Below are positions 23,801 through 33,201 of a stretch of DNA of 64,000 bases, one piece after another. Numbering within the stretch: the stretch's first letter is position 1; every line of letters starts with the position of its first letter. Both the position numbers and the translations under genes were made by a program. The DNA lies in NCBI GenBank assembly GCA_018343915.1, contig JABRWF010000002.1:744001-808000 (forward strand), read 5' to 3'. This DNA comes from Agroathelia rolfsii (Eukaryota; Basidiomycota; Agaricomycetes; Amylocorticiales; Amylocorticiaceae). The notes beneath the pieces were generated by a model. It saw nothing but the letters and a program-made list of their open reading frames with translations, was not told the origin of the DNA and did not search any database.

Positions 23801-26800
23801 GCTTGGGAGAGGAAGGCGATGGGTCTCCATGAGTTGTCCGTTTGCTTTTGGAGTAAGACTGCTCCTGTGGCAAAGTTTGAGGCGTCGGTCTCGATCCGTG
23901 TTTCTGCGTGTTGATTGTAAGCTCCCAGTACCGGTGCAGAAGTAAAAGCCTGTTTCAATTTGTCAAAAGCTTCTTGTTCGTCTGTGCCCCATTTCCATTC
24001 TGCTTTTCCAGTGAGCCGGTCTAGTGGTTTACAGATGCGCGCGAAGTCCCTAATGAACCGTCGGTAGTAGTTGGCTAGTCCGCGGAATTTTCGTACATCA
24101 GAGACCTTTTGAGGGGTAGGCCAATCTAAGATTGCCTTGACTTTTTCTGGGGTCATACGGATGGAACCAAAAGATACAAGTGCCCCCAGGATATCGACTT
24201 CTGGAACATCGTATTCAAACTTCTCTAAATTGGCGAACAGATCATTGGACTTAAGTACTGCTAGAGCTTCCTTGACGTGTGACCGTAGTTCGGGTTCAGA
24301 CTGTGCTCCAATAATGATGTCATCTATGTAGTGTACTAGCCATCCCTTCTGGTTGAACTCGTAAAAGAGGTCGTCCATCATGGTTTGCATAGTAGCCGGA
24401 GCGTTACATAAGCCGAAGGTCATGACCGTTGGTTCGAAAAGCCCTTTGTTGGTGATAAAGGCTGCTTTGTGTTTGTCGCCTTCCCGAATGCAGATATTGT
24501 TGAATCCCCACCGGAGGTCTATTTTGGCAAAAGTTTTGAACCGGGTCATTTTGTCTTGGAGCTCTGAGATTAAGGGGAGCGGGTACGCGTTTTCCACAGT
24601 TTCGGCATTGAGCTTTCGATAATCTTGGACAGGCCGAAGGGAACCATTCTTTTTTGGCACAAAGAACATAGGAGCGGCAATTGGACTTTCCGACTTCCTA
24701 AGGTACCCTTTTTCCAAATTTTCTCTAAGATAATCTACAAGGGCTTCCTCCTCTTTTACTGAGAGGGGATACGCTTTGCTTCTTCGTAGTTGAGCGTTGT
24801 CTTTGAGAACAATTTTATGATCCCAGGGTTTTCGAAGAGGCATGCGCTGTGAGGCTTCCTTAGAGAAGACCAATGAGAATTCGTTCGCCCATTCTGGCAA
24901 GAGAGAGGAGGAAATTCGTAGATTCTTTCCGGGTTCGATTCTCCCTGCTGACCAGTCTATGATAGGGTTCTCAAGTCTTAACCAATCGATGCCTAAGATC
25001 ACGCTTTCTGGTCCAATATCGGTGACTAAGAATGGGAGTTTCTTTCTTACTCCTGCTATAGATGTTTCTAGGAACGTAATTTCTTCTATCGCTCCTTGTG
25101 CATTTGCAGAATTGTCAATATTGAATAGGGGGATGGGGCGTGGTAACTTTTTTGTCTTTATGTTATTTTCTTTTATGAAATGTGAATGTACAAAAGATGA
25201 TGAAGCACCAGAGTCAATCATGGCTACTGTGACAAGAGAGGAAAATAGTCCATGGAACATGAGGGGTATATGTAGGTGCTGTCCATGCGCACCAGAGATA
25301 GATACAGAGTTACAGGAGAGGAGAGAGGAGAAACGATTACACAAATAAGGGTCGGCCGAAATGGCCCTTTCCGTCGACCCTTCTAAAAACCCGCTTTATC
25401 CTTGAACGCGGCGAGTGCCATTCCTTGCTGTTCTACGATGGCTTGTAGATCGGCTATCGTGAGTGCCGAGGTTTCTTCGTTGGGGGTTTCATGGGGAATA
25501 CCCTGCTGATCTTGCGAGGGCGTGGCAGAGGTAGTAGAAGCCTGGATTCGGGGTTGACTTCCCCGGTATCTTGAGACTTTCGGATTGGTACATGTTGAGG
25601 CAAAATGCCCCCATTGCTGACAGTTGTAGCACTGTACTGTGCTAAGATCTCGTCGTGACCTGCTAAAGCCGGTACCGTCTGCCGTTGGTCTTGTCGTGCC
25701 CCCTGTTCCTTGCGCAGCGTTTATTACAATTGGGTTGCTTGCGCTTCCCTGGGTGTTTTGTTGCTGCTGTTGGAAGCGGGGGCGCGGCTTCCAACCGTCC
25801 GTCCAGATCCCAGCGTCGCGTAGGCCTTCTTCGGCGTCAACTGCCGCTTCCATCAGATTTTCCAAGGATTCCTTGCGTTCCTTTGAATATCCCGCAATGA
25901 CTCCGCGGATCTTTGGAGATAAGGCATCCCAATACCTGACTTTCAAATCCTCGCCTGAAAGTTTCGTTTCGGCGGCGAGGGCGGAGAAAGCAGCTGTAAA
26001 GTCAGCCACCGAGTTCGTTCCTTGTTTGAGGTCTTTTAGTTTTTGGAGGGCGAGCCTTCCAAAATCGCGAGATCCGTACAACGCTTTAAATTTGTCATAC
26101 AGATTTTTTTCGAACTCGAACCCCTTTATCCTGATGGTTGAGTCAAATTTCCTTGCCCAGGCTTTGGGCGACCCTTCTAGCAGACTGATGAAGAAGCGGG
26201 CCTTGAGTTCTTCCGTGTTATAAATCCGCGGGTTCATGCGGAGATGATTATCGAACCCAAAGATGAAGGACTGATACTTAGTCCAATCACCGGAGAACTT
26301 TTCGGGGGCCTGGCCAATTTCTTTGGGGGTACTTGTCGGTGCGGCTGCGACGGTTTGTGGGGTCCGTTCGAAGACGCCAGTCATTTGCGCCTGTGTTTCC
26401 TGGACCAGGCGGAGTGTTTCCTCCATGCGGGATTGGTTTGCCTGGAGGGCGGCAAGGATGTTGATCAGCTCCTGCGAAGCCATTTCGGGTTCTGAGGGAA
26501 GTGCAGGTGACTCAGGAAGGGGAGGAGAAGGGACAGGTGATGGTACGAGGGATGCGGGCCTAGAAGGAAGGAGATCCTCGACTTCCTCTTCTTCTTCTTC
26601 TGACTCTTCTTCTTTTTCGTCTGATTCGTATTTGGATGAAGAGGGATCTTCTTCAAAGAACGGAAGTTGTTCTAAGAAGGCGAATGTGTGTACTTGGTCC
26701 TCTGCGGGCTTGTAACTTGCGCCGCTGCGTGTACTCATACACTAGAGCAAGGTGCGTTTTTCTTCGTCACCAGCGGGTGCTGGTTACCAAATGCGGTGGA

Positions 26801-28640
26801 CGGGATTTTGTTCTTCGGCAGGGGCTAGAGCTTGCCCGTAAAGTAGTCACACAATAAAATCACGCAAAAAATAGTTATGGCAGGGGGGGGTGGTAAAAGG
26901 TGCCACTCGTGCTTAGCAACAATAAACTTTGATTCCCCGAAAGGAACTCCTAGAACGCTAGACTTTTTAGGCCTATTACTGCGCTTTGGATACAGCCGGT
27001 TTTCAGGAGGAACGTACTCCTTAGTCCCGTCTAGACTGGGTTGCAAATAGGCTTTGGAGGGCGCTACGCAATTGCTTCCAGAAGTAGTTTGTTGCTTTCA
27101 CGCTCAGAAAAAGGGTCTTTCTCTTTTTTTTTTAAAAATAGAAGTGGGGGGCTCTTCGTGTACGATCGTCACTTGTACCTTCTCAGACCGTGGAAGTCCG
27201 AGGGAACTGGTAGCTTCGACCTAATGTCAAGGGTACTCCTTGACTTGGCTTGGACGTTTGGGCGCGGGGTGCCTACTTTGTCTTCGTACAAATCACGGGC
27301 ACCAACTCGACACTAGAACCAAAGTACCTAAGCTAAATAGTTTTCCCACACACGGATACCCTTTCTTATTGGGGTTCGTGTAGGTACTCTATTACTTAGC
27401 TTACGAAATGCTCACGCGTACGTATACACACTTATGTGGGGATTTACACCACCACCTAGTAAAGGAGGAAGAGAAAGGGGGGGCTAGGACTATTAGGCTA
27501 GGCCTAGGTGTAGAAATACCCTGAAGGCGAAGATTATATTAGTAATCTAGTTAAATAAGTACAAACCATTACTTGCCTAAAGGCGAAGAGGTCGAAGCTA
27601 AGCCGTTCAGGACAAGTTACATGCTACTTTTATACTACTACGAAAGGTCCGTGCGCAGCTTTGATGGTCTGTGCGCAGCCGGAGATAGAAGCGTAATTGT
27701 GGCAATGTAGGGGAAGAACTTTTACCCTAACTCCACCGGGCATCCGTGTGGAGCTCCTTGCGGAGTGGTACCGGTAACCGTTAGGAATCATTCTGTGATG
27801 GAAGGCTGTACTTCCAAGACTGTGCGTGATGGTGAAAGAGAAGCACACAGCCCCGAGATTACTCCTGTGACATGCGGCTTGGAGCACGTGAGGGCCAATC
27901 AGGTGACCACTGCACTGCCCACAGTCCACGCCCTAAAGGGTAATTTTATAAGGAAAAGTAAAGAAAATGACATAGTAAGAGGGATAGTAGTCCAAATAAT
28001 ACAAGAGATATACTGAAAAATCGGCGAAAATTGCCTTCTCATGACAGTATGCTATCCCAATGTCCTGAATTATAGAGGTAGATTATATCGTCTAATCTCT
28101 CTATATCTGTAAGACTAACTTTGTCTTCAATTTCCTCCGGTGTGAAGTATGGTATACTCCAATTATGAGGCGTTGGAGTGATTTTTATAAGATACCTTGT
28201 ATGGTTTTGAGAGTTTTCTCTTACTTCTTCGTCTGGAAATGTGAAGGGTTCGACTTTGTCAAATCTTCCGAATACTCTTGCGAGAATTATTCTTTCTGCA
28301 CAGAGAGTGAAGAATTTGTTCTGGAAATCCTGACTGACTTTTTCCCAATTATATTTGGTACTGTCAAATAGGAATTTCTTTATTTCCAGGTATAATTCTG
28401 GGTTTCTGGATGATGTAGGGAAATCTTTGTGGTATGTTTCCCAACAAGATTTAAGGGTGATATGCCCTTCTCTTCGAAGTTTCTTTTTGTTTTTCTTTTC
28501 TAAGAGTTTAAGAGCAGTTTTGCTTAATTTCTTAGAAGGTTTTTCTTCTTCAAACTCAAAAGGTTTCTGAGTCTGTGTATCTTCTTCACCTGTGTCAAAT
28601 AAGTGAGTTTCTATTTCCTGATCTGAATCCAGAATAAAGG
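20860..28640 (-). CDS. Copia-A leader ORF2: long frame without ATG, interrupted by Gypsy-3
   Basis: On the minus strand 28640-28047 is open for 198 codons. Removing Gypsy-3 and one TSD, it continues through 21013-20863 to TAA (20860-20862), giving about 250 codons, and the stop lies just upstream of the gag-pol ATG. There is no ATG, GTG or TTG start in the first 198 codons, and a TGA lies just upstream near 28655, so translation must enter by splicing. A candidate acceptor is TTCTGGATTCAG at about 28622-28633. The sequence has an acidic start, a Lys-rich segment (LLEKKNKKKLRRE) and a Trp/Phe-rich body. I do not recognise the family. Confidence 0.55.
21014..21835 (-). repeat. Gypsy-3 3' LTR (822 bp)
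   Basis: It begins TGTCAAGGG and ends ATGACA. It abuts the purine tract that precedes it on the minus strand. Confidence 0.94.
21847..25382 (-). CDS. Gypsy-3 pol polyprotein, intact
   Basis: The -1 frame from the gag terminus is open for about 1180 codons to the stop at 21847-21849. Domains: aspartic protease (MIDSGASSSFVHS), RT with the catalytic YIDDIIIG, RNase H (ETDASNFATGAVLLQ), integrase with HHCC finger (GHPGRHKTLE ... CPSCLANK) and DDE core (SDMIVKLPES, TSDRGPQFAG, YHPQSDGQTE), GPY-type module (WIGPYKVIEKVG), and chromodomain (LEYLVEWKGYPGEDSWE). No stop or frameshift is visible. Gag is also intact. There is no ATG near the pol start, so the protein must come from Gag-Pol frameshifting. 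The chromodomain suggests targeting to marked chromatin. Confidence 0.94.
25383..26738 (-). CDS. Gypsy-3 gag, intact (451 residues)
   Basis: ATG at 26738 and TAG at 25383-25385. An acidic, Pro/Ser-rich N-terminus (residues 1-95) is followed by a helix-rich segment, the gag core beginning PEKFSGDWTKYQSF, a Gln run, and a CCHC zinc knuckle CYNCQQWGHFASTC near residue 375. The protein would form the particle shell and bind element RNA. It is close to Gypsy-1 gag over its whole length but lacks the stop found there. The stop codon overlaps the frameshift site that gives Gag-Pol. Confidence 0.95.
   Translation of the reverse strand: MSTRSGASYKPAEDQVHTFAFLEQLPFFEEDPSSSKYESDEKEEESEEEEEEVEDLLPSRPASLVPSPVPSPPLPESPALPSEPEMASQELINILAALQANQSRMEETLRLVQETQAQMTGVFERTPQTVAAAPTSTPKEIGQAPEKFSGDWTKYQSFIFGFDNHLRMNPRIYNTEELKARFFISLLEGSPKAWARKFDSTIRIKGFEFEKNLYDKFKALYGSRDFGRLALQKLKDLKQGTNSVADFTAAFSALAAETKLSGEDLKVRYWDALSPKIRGVIAGYSKERKESLENLMEAAVDAEEGLRDAGIWTDGWKPRPRFQQQQQNTQGSASNPIVINAAQGTGGTTRPTADGTGFSRSRRDLSTVQCYNCQQWGHFASTCTNPKVSRYRGSQPRIQASTTSATPSQDQQGIPHETPNEETSALTIADLQAIVEQQGMALAAFKDKAGF
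25386..25392 (-). promoter_or_regulatory. Gypsy-3 -1 frameshift heptamer GGGTTTT
   Basis: It is in gag frame G GGT TTT immediately followed by TAG, and the -1 frame is open into pol. It is identical in Gypsy-1 and Gypsy-2. Confidence 0.78.
27212..27222 (-). other. Gypsy-3 self-priming PBS
   Basis: Read on the minus strand, aggtcgaagct follows the 5' LTR end after two bases. It is the perfect complement of the LTR 11-mer at 27589-27599, which lies downstream of a TATAAAAG box near 27626-27635. Confidence 0.75.
27225..28046 (-). repeat. Gypsy-3 5' LTR (822 bp)
   Basis: Nearly identical to 21014-21835. It carries a TATA box and the self-primer 11-mer at 27589-27599. Confidence 0.94.
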
Positions 28641-28787
28641 TTTTTATGCCAAAGTTTCAGGTAAAGCTCAATACAGACCAAAATTAAAATGATGAGCTTA
28701 TAAAAACTTATGTTGGGCAGACTTTAAGAGAATTCAGAGAAATAGAATACAATGAATATTTGTGGTAACTAAATGCTATAGTTACTT

Positions 28788-28982
28788 TCACAAAAATACA
28801 GATAGAAGAAATTTTAAAAAATAGAAGAAGATTTTTGAAAGAAAATAGAGCTGTATAAAAGATACAAGGGCTCCAAACAACAAAAAGAGATAGAAAAATT
28901 TATTTAGAATGAGGATGATTCTGATGTATATAAAAAAATGTTCAAAAGGGAGTGTATCTGTGCTCCCTGTTTCTCCTGCCAC
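28788..28982 (-). other. Possible small hydrophobic ORF overlapping the end of leader ORF1
   Basis: A 64-codon ATG frame overlaps the last 41 nt of leader ORF1 in another frame. After about 14 polar residues it is almost entirely Phe/Leu/Ile, which would make one or two membrane helices. The region is T-rich on the coding strand, so hydrophobic codons arise by chance. I list it only because its position between two long leader frames is suggestive. Confidence 0.2.
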
Positions 28983-30607
28983 CTCTGTGTGATATACCAG
29001 TCTGATTCTCTAAGATCCTCCTGGTCTGTGCTTCAAACCTATCTTTAAATTCCCTCAACTCTCCAGAGTGTCTCCTGCTGAAATTTCTCTGGTGTAGATC
29101 AATGTCAACAAGTCTCCTACTCTGGGTATTCACCAATCTTTTAAGGTTTTCAAGTTCCTCCTGGGTCTTGATCTCCTTTGCTTTCTGGATCTTGTTGGTC
29201 CAACCAATGGTGTACTGGAGGCCCCGGACTTCTCTGGTAAGGTCCTCTAAGGAAGACTTGTACCACGAAAGCTGTGAGGATTGGTGTTGGATAGTTTGCT
29301 CTAGGACGTCAACTGTCTTGAGAGCAAACTTGAGGAGTTCTAGTGGTGATGATAAGACTGGTTGTTAGTGAGGTTGTGATGTATTTAATTTAATAAATCA
29401 AATACCTTCACCGGGTTCAGGAATTTCTTGTGGTGTTGGAATCTTTGCCCAGTCGTTGAGCTCGTGATTTCCTATTGACCAGGGTGTATATGAACGATTT
29501 GAAGGTGGAGCAGTTGATTTTTGCTGACCTTCTGTACCCCAACCGATGATCTTGTCAATGGGTTCCTCAGGGAGTTTATTAAGCTCCTAAAAGTGTGTTA
29601 GTGATGGTGAAATGATAAAGTTTTGTTTACTTTACCTGAAGATCACCAATTGATTTATCTAGGGGGCTTCTTTCCACTAGATCGGCACTACTGACCAAGG
29701 GAGATAATGTGAAGGGGGAGGAGGTGTCAGAAATATTGATATCGGAAGGTTCTGACTCTTCTTCTCCTGGGTACACAAATTCTTCTTCTAGGTTATACCT
29801 AGCAGCTTCTTGAAATATATCCTGCACGGTCCAGCAAGGTCCTGTGGAGGGGATGTTGAAATGTTTACACCAGATGTCTTGCTGATGTGTTATTTCAGCT
29901 GTGATATAGGAGGTAATCTTATCGTGATCAAGGTTGTACTGGTCCTTGTTGACCTCAATATCTGTGATTATGGATATGTAAGTAGCTGGAGATTCCTTCC
30001 TGATATCCTTGAAGCTATTTGTGAAGTCCTGGTAAGTTTCCCAGTTGATTTCTGGGTTGATCGTAAATTTGCTGAGGGCCTGGTTGATATTATTGAGGCC
30101 TAGAGAATTTTATTAGTATTTTTTATCCTTTATTTTCGGATTTTTATACTATAATTCTCTTACTGTCTTCCTTTTCCTCGATGTCGTTGTCTGAGTCTAA
30201 AAAGGCCTGAAGGAGATCGATATCTTCTTCTTGCTTGATGGGTTCAGAGGGTGACCAGAGGATTTCTGTGCCTATAAAGAATTTATTAGTAATTCTTTTG
30301 ATTTATTTAATTAGTAGGCTTTACTCTTGAGATCCTTTTGCCACTGCTTGTCAATCTCTGATTGATCAATGGAGGTGGTGGGGTTACTGTTGGCAAAGTT
30401 GATTGCCTGGGCAACAGTGGTGAATGTGTTGGAGATCTCGGTGTTGAAGGAAGACACTAGAATAACAAATTTGTGTTAGTTACTCCTGTTTTTATACTGA
30501 CTGCCTTTTTAGGCAGGGCTCATAACCTGTTAAAAGTTAGTGGTAATGGTGTAATGTAGACTACTTGTAATCTACTAGTTACTTATTTAAAAGACAACTA
30601 ACTTACT
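28942..30607 (-). CDS. Copia-A leader ORF1: six-exon coiled-coil protein with a spliced start codon
   Basis: Exons are: a leader ending at 30607 in the 5' LTR, then 30325-30456, 30164-30271, 29636-30099, 29406-29586 and 28942-29357. All five introns are GT-AG and every junction keeps frame, giving 433 codons plus stop. The ATG forms only on splicing: the LTR exon ends in ...ACAA before a GTAAGT donor and the next exon starts TGTCTTCC, giving ACAATGTCT. The intron therefore removes the primer-binding site, so this would be a subgenomic mRNA. The protein is acidic in the middle (FVYPGEEESEPSD), then has a long charged helix predicted as coiled coil (about residues 300-400) and an Arg-rich tail RGGRRNREHR. 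No known domain was recognised. The architecture (oligomerising helix plus basic tail) suggests nucleic-acid or particle association, which is inference. Confidence 0.6.
30512..30527 (-). other. Copia-A primer-binding site, half-tRNA initiator-Met type
   Basis: On the plus strand the 16 bases ggcagggctcataacc abut the 5' LTR end. This matches the anticodon stem-loop of initiator tRNA-Met (CAT anticodon in gggctcataaccc), not a tRNA 3' end. Ty5 and Drosophila copia prime with such internal tRNA fragments. The tRNA comparison is from memory. Confidence 0.75.
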
Positions 30608-31557
30608 TGTTTGAAAAGTTAATGGTCTGTTGGGTTATAGGTTTAAAGGCAATAAAACCTATTTGTGAAAGCAATTAGTAACTTTGTTACACCTAAGATA
30701 AGACTATAGCCAGTGTCCCTTTGAGACTACCTACTTATTTCCCTTTAGGAAAGGCTTGTTGTCTTGTCTTGTAGACTTTGTAAGTCTAGGGTGAAGTTAG
30801 TACTCTAGGAGCTAGTCTTGTAGACTATTTAACTCACTATTTTTGAGTGAAATAACTTGTCATTTCCAGCCGAATTTGCTGGTGCTTATATAATACAAAA
30901 TATTCTAATTTCTACAAGATTAGTAAGCCAATCCTGTGCTTATCTAATCCGCTTAGTAAGAAGGTTGCTTACAAATCAGCTTATAAATCAGCTTAGTAAT
31001 ATTCCTATTTGCTGAATAATACGCTTGGTAAGCAATCTGTGTGCTTAGTAAGTAATTTGTATAGTATTAGTAAGTAAAATGTCTATTGATCTCAATATCC
31101 TATTATTAGATCTGTATTAGTAATATTTTATAAATATTACTAATATTATGAACTTGCTTAGTAAATATTTTGGTGATTTATAAGCAAGGATCTAGGGCGT
31201 GAAAAATCAATTAGTAATATTCACAATGATTATTGAGAAATGAATATTTTAAATGGAATTGTTTAATATTTATGAAAAAGATATTCATAAATGATAAAGT
31301 CAAGTAACCTTAGATATGATGATCTTATCTCTGATAAGATTAGATATAATGAAATATTGAAAATATTAAATAAAAGAATATATGCATATTATTTCAATGA
31401 ATATATGCATGTAAAGAATTGTTAATATCTCAACAATGAACGGTTGTAAAATCATGAAATAAATAATCATGTATGACATGATATTAGATGATTATTTGAA
31501 GTATTCATTGGAATTATTGGAAAGATATGAAGTTTGTAAATATTCAATCTTTCAATA
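30528..31557 (-). repeat. Copia-A 5' LTR (1030 bp)
   Basis: Same length as the 3' LTR. The outer terminus reads ...CAATA instead of CAACA. TATATAAG (plus strand 30885-30892) lies about 280 bp upstream of the GTAAGT splice donor at 30601-30606. Confidence 0.93.
30885..30892 (-). promoter_or_regulatory. Copia-A LTR TATA box
   Basis: TATATAAG on the minus strand in both LTR copies, placing the transcript start near 30855 and leaving the splice donor inside the transcribed part of the LTR. Confidence 0.5.
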
Positions 31558-31562
31558 CCATT

Positions 31563-33201
31563 CGCCATCATCTTGTAACTGGGAGAATACTCCTCCCGTG
31601 GCGTACCTAGAGGCATCCGTCTCAATTCGACTTTCTCTTTAGTGATTGTAAATGGCTAACACAGGTGCTATGGTGAAAGCCTTTTTGAGTTTGTCGAATG
31701 AATCTTGTTCCTCCTTTTCCCATTTCCAAGTTCCCTTGCCTGTTAGTTTATCTAGAGGCTTAGTTATATTGCTAAAGCCTTTGATAAATCGCCGGTAGTA
31801 ATTTGCTAGACCTCTAAATTTCTGCACGTCCTTGACCGTTGTAGGGGTTGGCCAATCAAGGATGGCTTGTACTTTATCATTGGTTATTTGTACGTGGTTG
31901 TAGCTAATAACTACTCCTAGGAATTCTACCTCTGGTACTTCAAATAAGCACTTGTCTAAGTTAGCAAAGAGGTCATTTTCTGCTAATCTTTTAAGTACTT
32001 CATGTACTAGGCGTCGATGTTCTTCCAGGTCGGCAGTGGCAATGATGATGTCATCAATGTATACATACACTAATCCTTGTGCGATTAGGTCTGCAAATAT
32101 TTCATCCATCATAGCTTGGAAAGTGGCTGGGGCATTACATAAACCAAATGTCATTACAAGGGGTTCAAATAGTCCACGAGGAGTTATGAATGCTGCTCAC
32201 TCTTGATGTCCATTCTTTATCAATACATTGTTATACCCCCATTGTAAGTCTAATTTGGTAAATATTTTTGCCCTAGAAAGACCATCAACAATAGAGGAAA
32301 TGAGTGGGAGTGGATAAGAATTTTTTATAGTGATATTATTTAGTTTACGATAATCCACTATAGGTCTAAGTTTTCCATTTTTCTTCAGAATAAAGAAAAA
32401 TGGAGAAGCATAGGGGCTTTGGGATTTTCTTATATAACCCTTGGCCAAATTCTCATCTAGGTATGCATCCAACTCTTTTAACTCTGGTATTGATAATGGG
32501 TACACCTTGGCTCTTCTCATTTCTGCTCCTTCCACTAGTTTAATTTTATGATCGTATGTTTTACTAGTGGGAAAACGTTGGGAGTCTATTTCTGAGAAGA
32601 CCTTGGCATGTTTTTGGTATAGGGGTGGCAAGCCCAGGGTTGCAGCCAATTGTGGAGGTGAGTCCTCATCTTTTATGATTTTATTAATTTTTTTGTATTC
32701 CTCATCTTTCAACAAATCGTCCATTAAAGTGACATGTCCCTTTTTCCAGTTGATAATAGAGTTTTCTAATCGTAACCAATCAATACCTAAGATTATATCT
32801 TCTGTACCAATATCTACTACTAGAAATACTAAACGTTGTCGTTCCATTCCAATCTGGGTTAAAAGTATTGCGTATTCTGAAATGAATCCCATTGTGTTTG
32901 GTGAATTATCTATATTGTACAGAGGAACTTGTTTTTGTAGTTTTAAAGTTTTTATTTTATTTTTGTCTATAAATTTCTTATTGATAAAAGTGGAAGAAGC
33001 GCCAGAATCAATCATAGCTGATACAGAAATTGTTGTAGAGTGTCCATGGAACATAAGTGGAATCTTTAGGTGTTGTCCATTTACACCTTGTACAGAAGAA
33101 GATGAAATTGAAAAAGAAGAGGAAATAGAAAAAGAAGAAATTTTGTTTTGTACATACTGGTCAGAAGCATTGGCCTCATACTCTGACCGTTCTAAAAACC
33201 C
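31563..33201 (-). pseudogene. Gypsy-2 pol, N-terminal half: protease, RT, start of RNase H (broken)
   Basis: Minus strand, -1 frame relative to gag: protease (MIDSGASSTFINKKF), RT palm (LQWGYNN, TFGLCNAPATFQ) with YIDDIIIAT, then the RNase H start (ESRIETDASRYATGGVF). At least two stops interrupt it: one near 32196, after the VLIKNG part of RT, and TAA just after YNH at about 31639. The frame meets the Copia-A insertion at 31558. It shows the same architecture as Gypsy-1/3 but is clearly diverged, a separate chromovirus family. Confidence 0.88.

Larger units (their letters stand above)
21014..28046 (-). mobile_element. Gypsy-3: apparently intact Ty3/Gypsy chromovirus, minus orientation
   Basis: A 7033-bp element with 822-bp LTRs (21014-21835 and 27225-28046) that differ at about two positions by eye (21451-equivalent T/C and the A/G in gtgac(g/a)tgcgg). 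TSD is GTATG at 21009-21013 and 28047-28051, inside the Copia-A leader ORF2. It contains intact gag, a frameshift site, intact pol, a self-priming PBS and a purine tract (GAAGGGGGTAA on the minus strand, 21836-21846). It is the best candidate for a currently mobile element in the window. Confidence 0.95.
15458..31557 (-). mobile_element. Copia-A: Ty1/Copia element with an unusual leader gene region, minus orientation
   Basis: Two 1030-bp LTRs (3' LTR 15458-16487, 5' LTR 30528-31557) with TSD CCATT at 15453-15457 and 31558-31562, inside Gypsy-2 RNase H. I saw only about two differences between the LTRs; one is the outer terminus, CA to TA. Gag-pol lies at 16507-20853. Between gag-pol and the 5' LTR is a leader region of about 2.6 kb, after subtracting the 7.0-kb Gypsy-3, with two extra reading frames. 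The PPT is GAGTGGGGG at 16488-16500. The PBS is a half-tRNA type site at 30512-30527. Confidence 0.93.
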
